From Streptomyces sp. H27-H1 (lineage in GTDB: Bacteria > Actinomycetota > Actinomycetes > Streptomycetales > Streptomycetaceae), in contig NZ_JAPNLJ010000017.1 in the NCBI RefSeq assembly GCF_026627445.1, forward strand, positions 102,723 to 166,722: a DNA stretch of 64,000 bases. The letters run 5' to 3'. Under the pieces are notes generated by a model that did not search any database, was not told the origin of the DNA, and was given only the letters and a program-made list of their open reading frames with translations. The position numbers and the translations under genes are program-made. Shown here piece by piece: positions 44,869 through 53,530 of this stretch. How positions within the stretch are numbered: the first letter of the stretch is position 1; each line of letters starts with the position of its first letter.

Positions 44869-45531
44869 GTGCGAGATACGGCCCGAACCCGGGTACCGGA
44901 ACAGCAGAACCGCAAGGTGGTACGCCACTCCGTGCGCGGGCAGGTCCTCGACGCCCTGCGCGCGGCGCTGGTCGAAGGCGAGCTGGCGCCGGGGGAGATC
45001 TACTCCGGCCCGGCCCTGGGGGAGCGCTTCGGGGTCTCCGCGACGCCCGTGCGCGAGGCGATGCAGCAGCTGGCGCTGGAGGGCGTGGTCGAATGCCTCC
45101 CGAACCGTGGCTTCCGGGTCCTGACCCGGACCCCGGCGCAGATGGCGGAACTGGCCGAGGTCAGGGCGCTGCTCGAAGTCCCCGTGATGCTGCGGCTCGC
45201 CCGTACGCTGCCGCCCGAGGCCTGGGCAGCGCTGGGGCCGGTGGCGGCCCAGGCCGCGGAGGCGGCGGCCGCGGGTGATCTGGTGCGGTACGCCGACGCG
45301 GACCGGGCCTTTCACCGCGCGGTGCTGGCCCTGGCGGGCAACGGCCAGCTGCTCCTGGTCGCGGACGGCCTCCACCGCCGCTCCCAATGGCCCCTGCCGG
45401 GCCCCCGACGCCCCCGCCGGACGGACCTCGTCGCGGACGCGGCGGAGCACGTGGCAATGATCGGCGCCCTCACCACGGGCGACCTCCCCCTGGCGGAGTC
45501 CCTGACCCGAGCCCACTTCACCCACCCCTGA
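44869..45531 (+). CDS. GntR family transcriptional regulator
   Basis: 220 residues. N-terminal winged helix (SVRGQVLDALRAALVEGELAPGEIYSGPALGERFGVSATPVREAMQQLALEGVVE), C-terminal all-helical FCD-like ligand domain with ADRAFHRAVLALAGN (metal-binding Asp/His present). FadR/VanR-type. GTG 44869 has GGGAGG 6 bases upstream. Shares the upstream region with the FhuF-like gene, including the iron box. Confidence 0.9.
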   Translation: MRDTARTRVPEQQNRKVVRHSVRGQVLDALRAALVEGELAPGEIYSGPALGERFGVSATPVREAMQQLALEGVVECLPNRGFRVLTRTPAQMAELAEVRALLEVPVMLRLARTLPPEAWAALGPVAAQAAEAAAAGDLVRYADADRAFHRAVLALAGNGQLLLVADGLHRRSQWPLPGPRRPRRTDLVADAAEHVAMIGALTTGDLPLAESLTRAHFTHP

Positions 45532-46302
45532 CGGCCCGAGCCCCCGTGCCCGCCGCCGGGAACCAGCCCCCGGCCCCCCGCGCCTCAATCGCCGGCGGGG
45601 CTGAATACGGCCAGCTGCGAGTGGGCGCCGCCCTACCTGTGCGGGTCGCCGGGGGGTCGCCTCAATCGCCGGCGGGGCTTGGTTTTTGGCTGGTGTCGCC
45701 CTGTGCGTGCGGGTGGGTTGGGCTGAGGGTGGTCTCGCACGCCGGGGGCTGGATGGGGCTGCGCCGGCCTACCTGTGCGGGTCGCCGGGGGGTCGCCTCA
45801 ATCGCCGGCGGGGCTTGAGTTTGGCCGACGTCGTCCTGCTTGCATGGGTGGGCGGGGCTGAAGGTCGCCTCAATCGCCGCCGGGGCTGGAATTGGCTCGC
45901 CTCAGCCCGCAAGTGCGGCTTGGCGGGTGGGGGATCCAGACCGCGGCGCGATTCCGGCCTCGCCCGGGGGACCGTCCCAGCGGTGGCCGGGGGAGTTTGA
46001 GCCCCGGGAGCGGTTCAGCCCGTGCGGCGTTTGAGGACCGGGGTCTGGGGCGGAGCCCCAGGGGTCTTCCAGCCCGTCCGGCGTTTGAGGGCCGGGTCAG
46101 GGCCGGGCCCTGGGAACGGTGGAAGGGAGGGGAGGGGACTTCGCCCCGCAGGGCCGAACGAGCCGCACCCGCCCACCGGGCCAGCATGAGTCGGCCCTGG
46201 CAGGCACCCCGGCCGGCCACCGCCGGACGGAGTCCGGCGCAGCGGGGCGAAGCCCGGGAGGCCCGCCAGGGCCGAGCGGCGCGAGCGCCGCGTCAAGAGG
46301 CG
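45532..46302. repeat. Intergenic repeat cluster
   Basis: 771 bases with no convincing gene. It is packed with dispersed streptomycete repeats. Family A, CCTCAATCGCCGGCGGGGCT, at 45581-45602, 45658-45679, 45794-45815 and (one mismatch) 45866-45887. Family B, CAGCCCGTSCGGCGTTTGAG, at 46016-46039 and 46070-46094. A 49-bp stretch that includes family A is perfectly duplicated at 45633-45681 and 45769-45817. Open frames across it are bias artefacts. Confidence 0.85.
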
Positions 46303-47082
46303 TCAGGAAGGCGTCGGCGCCGGCTGGAGCTGGTCCGCCAGCCAGGTGGGGATGCCGCCGAGGAGGTGGAAGAGGCGGCGCGCCTCCGCACGGAGCCGGG
46401 TCGCCTCCGGCTCCGGTTCGGCTTCCGCGAGGGCCGCCAGCGCCGGAGCCGTGCCCACCAGGAAGCCCAGGTCCTCCCGGATGCGGAGGGACTCCGCGAA
46501 GCCCTGGCGGGCTTCGGCGACCTCCCCGTCCCGCAGGGCCAGCGCGGCCAGGTGCCGCCACGTGAAGGACAGGAGCAGGGTGTCACCGTGGGTGAGCGCC
46601 CCCGCATGGGCCCGCCGGTACGCGGGCAGCGCCGACGAAGGCGCGTCCGCCAGGTGCTCGGCGACCAGACCCCGCCGGAAGTCCAGGAGTGGCCGGGTAC
46701 GCGACCCGGGGGACAGCAGCGCCGCCGCCCGGCCGAGTGCGGAGCGGGCCTCGTCGGCCCGGTCGCGTACGCCCAGTACGGTCGCCGCGTACGCCAGGTG
46801 GCCCCGCTCGCACGCGGCCGCGCCCCGGTCGTCGTCGTCCTGGGCGACGGCTTCGGCGACCCGCAGCGCGTCCTCCGCCTCGGCCCAGCCCTGTGCGGTG
46901 AACAGGCAGCGCTCGACGAGCAGTCCGGTCCGCTGTACGGCGGCTCCGGCGTCGTGCAGGTGCGGAATCAGCAGCGCCGCCGCGTCGGTCCAACAGCCGC
47001 GCGAGCGCAGCCGCCATATCGCCCGCTGGAGGGGGTCGTCTCCCCCGATAGTTCCGGCACTGGACATGGCGGTATCCGCCAC
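46303..47082 (-). CDS. TPR-like repeat protein, unknown function
   Basis: 259 residues, all-helical, Ala/Leu/Arg-rich with spaced repeats like tetratricopeptide units (TDAAALLIPHLHDAGAA, GWAEAEDALRVAEAVA, DRADEARSALGRAAALL, AYRRAHAGALTHGD, GEVAEARQGFAESLRIREDLG). Probably a cytoplasmic scaffold. GTG 47082 has GGGGAGGG 4-5 bases upstream. No enzymatic motif. Confidence 0.72.
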   Translation of the reverse strand: MADTAMSSAGTIGGDDPLQRAIWRLRSRGCWTDAAALLIPHLHDAGAAVQRTGLLVERCLFTAQGWAEAEDALRVAEAVAQDDDDRGAAACERGHLAYAATVLGVRDRADEARSALGRAAALLSPGSRTRPLLDFRRGLVAEHLADAPSSALPAYRRAHAGALTHGDTLLLSFTWRHLAALALRDGEVAEARQGFAESLRIREDLGFLVGTAPALAALAEAEPEPEATRLRAEARRLFHLLGGIPTWLADQLQPAPTPS

Positions 47083-47281
47083 ATTGCCCTCCCCAAAGCA
47101 ACCAAGCAGCACGTCGTTGAGCCCTGGGGCGAAATGAGAGCACGGATCGGCAGGTTCGGCCAAGGGGTCGGGTGAACTCTTTCACAAAGTCCGGACGGAT
47201 CATCAGTCACCCCCGCCCTGCCCGGGCCCGGCCGCGGCCCCGCCCCGCCCGGCCCCCCGGCCGGTCGGGCGGCGGATCTTC

Positions 47282-48961
47282 TCAGCTCATCCGCAGTGCC
47301 AGGAAGAAGTCGAGCTTGTCCTCGAGGCGGGAAAGGTCCCGCGCCGTCAACTGCTCGATTCGCCCGACCCGGTACCTCAGCGTGTTGACGTGGAGGTGCA
47401 GCCGCGTCGCGCAGCGGGTCCACGAGCCGTCGCAGTCCAGGAAGGCTTCGAGCGTGGGGATGAGCTCCGCCCGGTGGCGGCGGTCGTAGTCCCGCAGCGG
47501 GTCGAGCAGCCGGGCCGTGAAGGCGCGGCGGACGTCGTCCGGGACGAACGGGAGCAGCAGGACGTGCGAGGCCAGCTCGTGGTGTCCGGCCGCGCAGACC
47601 CGGCCCGGGCGGGCCGCGGCGACCCGGCGGGCGTGCCGGGCCTCTTCCAGGGCCCCGCGGAGCCCTTCGGCGGAGGACACGGCCGCGCTGACGCCCAGTG
47701 TGAGCCGGCCGTCGTCGGCGAGCCCGGCCGCCAGGGGGTCGCGTACGGACGCGAGCAGCGTTTCCGCGTGCAGGGCGGTGTCGGGGCCCTTCTCCTCGCC
47801 CGGCTCCGCGGCGGGCGCGGGAAGCGGTACGAGGGCGATCGCCTCGTCCCCGGCGTGCGCCACGGCGATCCGGTCCGAGGGTTCCGGCCCGGAGATCGAC
47901 GGGTCCACGAGGATCTCTTCCAGCAGCGACTGGGCCACGGGACCGCCGGCGATGTCCCCGCCGTCCCAGTCGACCCGTGCCACGACGACCTGCCAGTGCG
48001 GGGCGGTGCCCAGCCCGGGCAGGAGCACCGGCGCGGCCACCCGCAGGCGGGCGGCGATCTCGGCGGGCGGAGCGCCCGTCTGGACCAGCTCCAGCACCTC
48101 CTGGGCGAGGCGGCGGCGCACCGTACGGGCCGCGTCGCGGCGGTCCCGCTCGACCGCGATCAGCTGGGTGACGCCCTGGAGCAGGTCGAGCCGCTCGGCC
48201 GGCCAGTCGCCCGCGTCGGCCTCCACGGCCAGCAGCCAGTCGGAGAGCACGCTCTCGCGGACGTCCCGGGCCGCAGGTCCGGCGGCGCCGCGCCCGTGTC
48301 CCCTGATCGGGAAGAGGGAGTAGGTAATACCCTGGATGGAGATCCGGTGCGGTCCCCTGCGGCCCGTCCGGACCGCCGCGAGGTGTTCGCTCGCCAGCGC
48401 CGCGCAGACGCCCGGCGCCAGGGGTTCGCCCGCTCCGGCGATCTGCCGGCCCGTGGGCGAGAGCACCCAGGCCCGGAGATCGAGGTCCGTGGTGAGCAGA
48501 TCGAGCACCACATCGGGGCCACCGCCGGCCGGACCGGAGGTCATGAGCCGCCGATGGCGGTCCACGACGGCCGCGAGGTCCCCGGCTCGCTCTCCCGACA
48601 CCTGGCGCACCACATACTCGGTGATGGTGGCGAATGCAACGTCTTCGTTTACAGCGAACAACGGCAGACGGTTGCGCAGACACGCCGTGACGAGGTCGTC
48701 GGGAATGTCGCCCAGTTCGGCCTCGCCGGCCGCGAGCCCGGCCACGCCGGCGCTCGCGAGGATTCGTACGAACGGCTCGGAATCGGCTGAATTTCGTCTC
48801 CAGGCCAGGCCAGTGAGGACTAGTTCACCCCCGGACAGGTATCGGCTGGGATCCCTGAGGTCGGTCGTCATGACCCCGCGGACCGTCCGGTCCAGTTCTT
48901 CCTCGCCGCCGAGCAGCCGCAGCCCCAGCGCCTCGGTTTCCAGCAGTGCGCGCAGCCGCAT
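47282..48961 (-). CDS. pucR: PucR family purine catabolism regulator
   Basis: 559 residues. N-terminal PucR purine-sensing domain (MRLRALLETEALGLRLLGGEEELDRTVRGVMTTDLRDPSRYLSGGELVLT), a central GGDEF-like region, and the C-terminal HTH (LHLHVNTLRYRVGRIEQLTARDLS). Divergent from the xanthine dehydrogenase genes, so it is their likely regulator. The 254-base spacer holds a direct repeat. ATG at 48961. Confidence 0.92.
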   Translation of the reverse strand: MRLRALLETEALGLRLLGGEEELDRTVRGVMTTDLRDPSRYLSGGELVLTGLAWRRNSADSEPFVRILASAGVAGLAAGEAELGDIPDDLVTACLRNRLPLFAVNEDVAFATITEYVVRQVSGERAGDLAAVVDRHRRLMTSGPAGGGPDVVLDLLTTDLDLRAWVLSPTGRQIAGAGEPLAPGVCAALASEHLAAVRTGRRGPHRISIQGITYSLFPIRGHGRGAAGPAARDVRESVLSDWLLAVEADAGDWPAERLDLLQGVTQLIAVERDRRDAARTVRRRLAQEVLELVQTGAPPAEIAARLRVAAPVLLPGLGTAPHWQVVVARVDWDGGDIAGGPVAQSLLEEILVDPSISGPEPSDRIAVAHAGDEAIALVPLPAPAAEPGEEKGPDTALHAETLLASVRDPLAAGLADDGRLTLGVSAAVSSAEGLRGALEEARHARRVAAARPGRVCAAGHHELASHVLLLPFVPDDVRRAFTARLLDPLRDYDRRHRAELIPTLEAFLDCDGSWTRCATRLHLHVNTLRYRVGRIEQLTARDLSRLEDKLDFFLALRMS

Positions 48962-49140
48962 GATGTCGCCGCCGATCTGTCTCGAATGTTGCCGTTGGAA
49001 ATCGGGCAGGTCGTCGCATCCTGCCTTTCATACGAATCTACAAGACGAGGGAGGTCCCCAGCCAACTCCTTCATGGTTTCGGTGACTGCACCCGGGGGAC
49101 ACACGGCCGGTGTACTGAGTCCACACCGCGTTAACAGCAC

Positions 49141-49191
49141 GTGAACGACCAGTCGAGGGCCCTTAGGCCTCCTGGCTTGAAGTGAACGACC
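49141..49191. promoter_or_regulatory. Direct repeats upstream of the xanthine dehydrogenase operon
   Basis: GTGAACGACC at 49141-49150 and 49182-49191, 41 bp apart (about four helical turns), within the 254-base pucR/xdh spacer. Possible PucR site; not a palindrome. Confidence 0.4.
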
Positions 49192-49215
49192 CGATTGAGA
49201 AGAAGAGAGCCGCAC

Positions 49216-50112
49216 ATGGACTTCCTTCGCCCCGCCAGCTGGGAGGAGGCGCTCGCCGCTAAGGCCGAGTTCCCCACAGCTGTGCCGATTGCGGGTGGCA
49301 CCGATGTGATGGTCGAGATCAACTTCGACCACCGTCGGCCGGAGTACCTCCTGGACCTGAACCGCATCGGTCTCCTGCGGGAGTGGGAGGTCGGCGAGGA
49401 CGTGGTTCGTCTGGGCGCCTCCGTCCCGTACACGCAGATCATGGAGAACCTCCGCACGGAGCTTCCGGGACTCGCGCTCGCCTCGCGCACGGTCGCGTCC
49501 CCGCAGATCCGTAACCGCGGCGGTGTCGGCGGCAACCTCGGTTGCGCCTCGCCGGCCGGCGACTCCCACCCCGCGCTGCTCGCGGCGGGCGCGGAGGTCG
49601 AGGTGGAGTCCGTACGCGGATCCCGCCTCATCCCGATCGACGAGTTCTACACGGGCGTCAAGCGCAACGCGCTGGCCGCCGACGAGCTCATCAAGACCGT
49701 CCACGTCAAGAAGGCGGACGGACCCCAGCAGTACTCCAAGGTCGGCTCCCGCAACGCGATGGTCATCGCCGTCTGCGCGTTCGGCCTGGCGCTGCACCCC
49801 GAGACCCGCACGGTCCGCACCGGAATCGGTTCGGCCGCGCCGACTCCGATCCGGGCGAAGGTTGCCGAGGAGTTCCTGAACGCCGCGCTCGAAGAGGGTG
49901 GCTTCTGGGAGTCCGGCAAGGTCATCACCCCGTCGATCGCCAAGCAGTTCGGTGACCTCGCCTCCGGCGCGGCCAACCCGATCGACGACGTCCGCGGCAC
50001 GGCGAAGTACCGCCGCCACGCGGTCGGCATCATGGCTCGCCGCCAGCTCGTCTGGACCTGGGAGCAGTACCGCGGTACCGGAAACGGCCGCTCGCTTGAA
50101 GGGGCTGCGTAA
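49216..50112 (+). CDS. Xanthine dehydrogenase FAD-binding subunit
   Basis: 298 residues, coxM/XdhB-type. FAD-binding text PIAGGTDVMVEINFDHRRP and the second motif RTVASPQIRNRGGVGGNLGCASPAGDSHPALLAAGAEV. Passes electrons from the Fe-S subunit to NAD or another acceptor. ATG 49216 follows GAGAAGAAGAGAG. First gene of the operon, 2 bases before the Fe-S subunit. Confidence 0.93.
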   Translation: MDFLRPASWEEALAAKAEFPTAVPIAGGTDVMVEINFDHRRPEYLLDLNRIGLLREWEVGEDVVRLGASVPYTQIMENLRTELPGLALASRTVASPQIRNRGGVGGNLGCASPAGDSHPALLAAGAEVEVESVRGSRLIPIDEFYTGVKRNALAADELIKTVHVKKADGPQQYSKVGSRNAMVIAVCAFGLALHPETRTVRTGIGSAAPTPIRAKVAEEFLNAALEEGGFWESGKVITPSIAKQFGDLASGAANPIDDVRGTAKYRRHAVGIMARRQLVWTWEQYRGTGNGRSLEGAA

Positions 50113-50114
50113 TC

Positions 50115-50750
50115 ATGCGCGTCAATTTCACTGTCAACGGTCGTCCGCAGGAAGCCGACGACGTCTGGGAGGGCGAGTCCCTCCTGTACGTTCTGCGCGA
50201 ACGCATGGGCCTGCCGGGTTCGAAGAACGCCTGTGAGCAGGGCGAGTGCGGTTCCTGCACCGTCCGTCTCGACGGCGTGCCGGTCTGTTCCTGTCTGGTC
50301 GCGGCCGGTCAGGTCGAGGGCCGCGACGTCGTGACCGTCGAGGGCCTGGCGGAGTTCGCCAAGCAGCGCGACGAGCACGGCCACGGCGGTGCCTGCGGTA
50401 CCGGTGGCGGCTGCGGCGGCAAGGGCGGCGTCACTCTGGACGCGGCCAAGCAGTGGCAGGCGCACGGGCCCAACAGCGAGCGCCCCTCGCGGGCGGGCGA
50501 CTCGCAGACCGGCGAGGGCGTGGAGCTCTCCACCATCCAGCAGGCGTTCATCGACGCCGGCGCCGTGCAGTGCGGTTTCTGCACCCCGGGCCTCCTGGTC
50601 CAGGCCGACGCGCTGCTGGAGGAGAACCCCTCCCCGTCCGACCAGGACATCCGTGAGTCCCTGTCCGGCAACCTCTGCCGCTGCACGGGCTACGAGAAGA
50701 TCCTCGACGCGGTCCGCCTCGCGGCCGCCCGGCAGTCTGAGGCGGTCTGA
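50115..50750 (+). CDS. Xanthine dehydrogenase (2Fe-2S) subunit
   Basis: 211 residues. First cluster CEQGECGSC...C (plant-ferredoxin type), second cluster QCGFCTPG...CRCTGYEKIL. Between them is a Gly/Cys/His-rich insertion (GHGGACGTGGGCGG) and Gln/Ser linker that makes it about 45 residues longer than the family average. Transfers electrons from molybdenum to FAD. Confidence 0.93.
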   Translation: MRVNFTVNGRPQEADDVWEGESLLYVLRERMGLPGSKNACEQGECGSCTVRLDGVPVCSCLVAAGQVEGRDVVTVEGLAEFAKQRDEHGHGGACGTGGGCGGKGGVTLDAAKQWQAHGPNSERPSRAGDSQTGEGVELSTIQQAFIDAGAVQCGFCTPGLLVQADALLEENPSPSDQDIRESLSGNLCRCTGYEKILDAVRLAAARQSEAV

Positions 50751-50752
50751 TC

Positions 50753-53158
50753 ATGGCCCAGAACACGCGCACGGTTCCGGCGGGTACGCCGACCAACGTC
50801 ACGCAGAAGCACACCAAGGGTGGCATCGGCGAGTCCACGCTGCGCCCCGACGGCACCCTCAAGGTGACCGGTGAGTTCGCGTACTCCTCGGACATGTGGC
50901 ACGAGGACATGCTGTGGGGCCAGACGCTCCGCAGCACCGTGGCCCACGCCGAGATCGTCTCGATCGACATCTCCGAGGCCCTGGCGATGCCGGGTGTCTA
51001 CTCGGTGCTGACGTACGACGACCTGCCGGCCGAGATGAAGAACTACGGCCTCGAGATCCAGGACACCCCGGTTCTCGCCAACGGCCGGGTCCGTCACCAC
51101 GGTGAGCCGGTAGCCCTCGTGGCGGCCGACCACCCGGAGACCGCCCGCCGCGCGGCCGCCAAGATCAAGATCGACTACCGTGAGCTGCCGCTCGTCACGG
51201 ACGAGGCCTCGGCCATCGCCCCGGACGCGCCGCTGATCCACGAGGGCCGTGACGACCACCACATCGGTCACGTCCCGCACCCGAACATCGTGCACCGCCA
51301 GCCGATCATCCGCGGCAACGTGGAAGAGGCCCGCAAGCGCGCCGATGTCATCGTCGAGGGCGAGTACACCTTCGGCATGCAGGACCAGGCCTTCCTCGGC
51401 CCGGAGTCCGGTCTGGCCGTGCCGTCCGAGGACGGCGGTGTCGAGCTGTACGTCGCCACCCAGTGGCTGCACTCGGACCTCCAGCAGATCGCCCCGGTCC
51501 TGGGCCTGCCGCCGGAGAAGGTCCGCATGACGCTCTCGGGCGTCGGCGGTGCCTTCGGTGGCCGTGAAGACATCTCGATGCAGATCCACGCCTGCCTCCT
51601 GGCCCTGGCCACGAACAAGCCGGTCAAGATCGTCTACAACCGCTTCGAGTCCTTCTTCGGCCACGTGCACCGTCACCCGGCGAAGCTGTACTACGAGCAC
51701 GGCGCCACCAAGGACGGCAAGCTCACGCACATGAAGTGCAAGATCGTCCTGGACGGCGGCGCGTACGCGTCCGCTTCCCCGGCGGTCGTGGGCAACGCCT
51801 CCTCGCTCTCGGTCGGTCCGTACGTCCTGGAGGACGTGGACATCGAGGCGATCGCGCTCTACACGAACAACCCGCCCTGTGGCGCGATGCGCGGCTTCGG
51901 CGCCGTCCAGGCCTGCTTCGCCTACGAGGCCCAGATGGACAAGCTCGCGGCGAAGCTGGGCATGGACCCGGTCGAGTTCCGCCAGCTCAACGCCATGGAG
52001 CAGGGCACGGTCATGCCCACCGGCCAGGTCGTGGACGCCCCGGCGCCCGTCGCCGAGCTGCTGCGCCGGGTCAAGGCCCGCCCGATGCCGCCGGAGCGCC
52101 AGTGGGAGACCGCCGGCGAGAGCGCGGACGTCCGCGCGCTGCCCGGTGGCCTCTCCAACACCACCCACGGTGAAGGCGTCGTACGCGGCGTCGGCTACGC
52201 GGTCGGCATCAAGAACGTCGGCTTCTCCGAGGGCTTCGACGACTACTCCACCGCCCGCGTGACCCTCGAGGTCATCAACGGCGAGCCCGTCGCGATGGTC
52301 CACACGGCCATGGCGGAGGTCGGCCAGGGCGGTATCACCGTCCACGCGCAGATCGCCCGTACCGAGCTGGGTGTCACGCAGGTGACCATCCACCCGGCCG
52401 ACACGCAGGTCGGCTCCGCCGGTTCCACGTCCGCCTCGCGGCAGACGTACATGACCGGTGGCGCCGTGAAGAACACCTGTGAGGCCGTCCGCGAGGCGGT
52501 TCTGGAGATCGGCCGGCGCAAGAACGGCTCGTACCACCCCGCGTGGGCGACCGCCGAGCTGCTCCTCGAAGGCGGCAAGGTCGTCACCGATGGCGGAGAG
52601 GTCCTCGCGGACATCGCCGACATCCTTGAGGGCGAGGACGCGATCGACCTCGAGCTCGAGTTCCGTCACGCCCCGACCGAGGCCTTCGACCTGGTCACCG
52701 GCCAGGGCAACGGCCACGTCCAGTACACCTTCGCCGCGCACCGCGCGGTCGTCGAGGTGGACACCGAGCTCGGTCTCGTCAAGGTCGTCGAGCTGGCGAC
52801 CGCCCAGGACGTCGGCAAGGCGCTGAACATGCTCTCCGTGGTCGGCCAGATCCAGGGTGGTACCACCCAGGGCCTGGGCGTCGCGATCATGGAAGAGATC
52901 ATCGTGGACCCGAAGACCGCGAAGGTGCGCAACCCCTCCTTCACGGACTACCTGATCCCGACCATCCTCGACACCCCGACCATCCCGGTCGACGTCCTGG
53001 AGCTCGCCGACCCGAAGGCCCCGTACGGCCTGCGCGGTATGGGCGAGGCCCCGACCCTCTCGTCCACCCCGGCCGTCATCGCGGCGATCCGGGCGGCGAC
53101 CGGTCTGGAGATCAACAAGACGCCGATCCGTCCGGAACTGCTCACCGGCACCCTCTAG
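50753..53158 (+). CDS. Xanthine dehydrogenase molybdenum-cofactor subunit
   Basis: 801 residues. Molybdopterin-binding segments GVGGAFGGREDISMQIHACL, CGAMRGFGAVQACFAYEAQMD, and the catalytic Glu in LRGMGEAPTLSSTPAV. N-terminal a/b-hammerhead domain starts GESTLRPDGTLKVTGEFAYSSD. Oxidises hypoxanthine and xanthine to urate. Two bases after the Fe-S subunit. Ends in the hairpin at 53168. Confidence 0.94.
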   Translation: MAQNTRTVPAGTPTNVTQKHTKGGIGESTLRPDGTLKVTGEFAYSSDMWHEDMLWGQTLRSTVAHAEIVSIDISEALAMPGVYSVLTYDDLPAEMKNYGLEIQDTPVLANGRVRHHGEPVALVAADHPETARRAAAKIKIDYRELPLVTDEASAIAPDAPLIHEGRDDHHIGHVPHPNIVHRQPIIRGNVEEARKRADVIVEGEYTFGMQDQAFLGPESGLAVPSEDGGVELYVATQWLHSDLQQIAPVLGLPPEKVRMTLSGVGGAFGGREDISMQIHACLLALATNKPVKIVYNRFESFFGHVHRHPAKLYYEHGATKDGKLTHMKCKIVLDGGAYASASPAVVGNASSLSVGPYVLEDVDIEAIALYTNNPPCGAMRGFGAVQACFAYEAQMDKLAAKLGMDPVEFRQLNAMEQGTVMPTGQVVDAPAPVAELLRRVKARPMPPERQWETAGESADVRALPGGLSNTTHGEGVVRGVGYAVGIKNVGFSEGFDDYSTARVTLEVINGEPVAMVHTAMAEVGQGGITVHAQIARTELGVTQVTIHPADTQVGSAGSTSASRQTYMTGGAVKNTCEAVREAVLEIGRRKNGSYHPAWATAELLLEGGKVVTDGGEVLADIADILEGEDAIDLELEFRHAPTEAFDLVTGQGNGHVQYTFAAHRAVVEVDTELGLVKVVELATAQDVGKALNMLSVVGQIQGGTTQGLGVAIMEEIIVDPKTAKVRNPSFTDYLIPTILDTPTIPVDVLELADPKAPYGLRGMGEAPTLSSTPAVIAAIRAATGLEINKTPIRPELLTGTL

Positions 53159-53167
53159 GGACGGCGT

Positions 53168-53195
53168 GGTCCGGGGGCCTCGCGGCCCCCGGACC
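53168..53195 (+). terminator. Hairpin after the xanthine dehydrogenase genes
   Basis: 12-bp stem GGTCCGGGGGCC with GGCCCCCGGACC, loop TCGC, no T-run. Nine bases after the stop codon. Confidence 0.8.
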
Positions 53196-53530
53196 CCCCA
53201 GATTTCCGGGCGGTGTGACCACGACGGAACGTCACACTTCCAGTCGCACCGCCCGGAGCACAGAAGTCCGGAGTCATCAGTACCGCACCGCTCGCGGTCA
53301 GTTTCACCGGAAGTACCCCAGCAACACCCCCGGTCGCACCACCTACCCCCCGGTGTCACCAGCAATACCAGTCGTACCGCAAAACCCACGCAGTACCCGC
53401 AGTACACGCAGTGCACCATTTGCGTCGCCTCGGGCCGTCACCCCGGGTCGTGCAGCCAAACGCGGTTTCCCAAATCCCGTGTCTCCAATCTTTATGCGGG
53501 TGCCCCTTTGAACCTTGGGAGTTAGGCACC
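53196..53530. other. Intergenic region before the purine permease
   Basis: 335 bases of lower GC than the flanks, with frequent ACC/CAGTACC triplets and a small tandem repeat of 9 bp x3 at 53389-53415 (CGCAGTACC, CGCAGTACA, CGCAGTGCA). All three plus frames are partly open but the text is not protein-like. May carry the permease promoter. Confidence 0.5.

Noticed and set aside
45581..45887. CRISPR-like spaced repeats
   Set aside because: Irregular spacing, repeat-to-repeat identity extends into the 'spacer' in two copies, no cas genes; these are dispersed streptomycete repeats.
50690..53419. 909-codon minus-strand open frame over the xanthine dehydrogenase genes
   Set aside because: Shadow of the Moco subunit; text is repetitive LRVDGD-type and has no start site.
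53215..53525. Small ORFs of about 100 codons before the purine permease
   Set aside because: Text made of T/R/P/S repeats from the tandem repeat; no conserved start or ribosome site.
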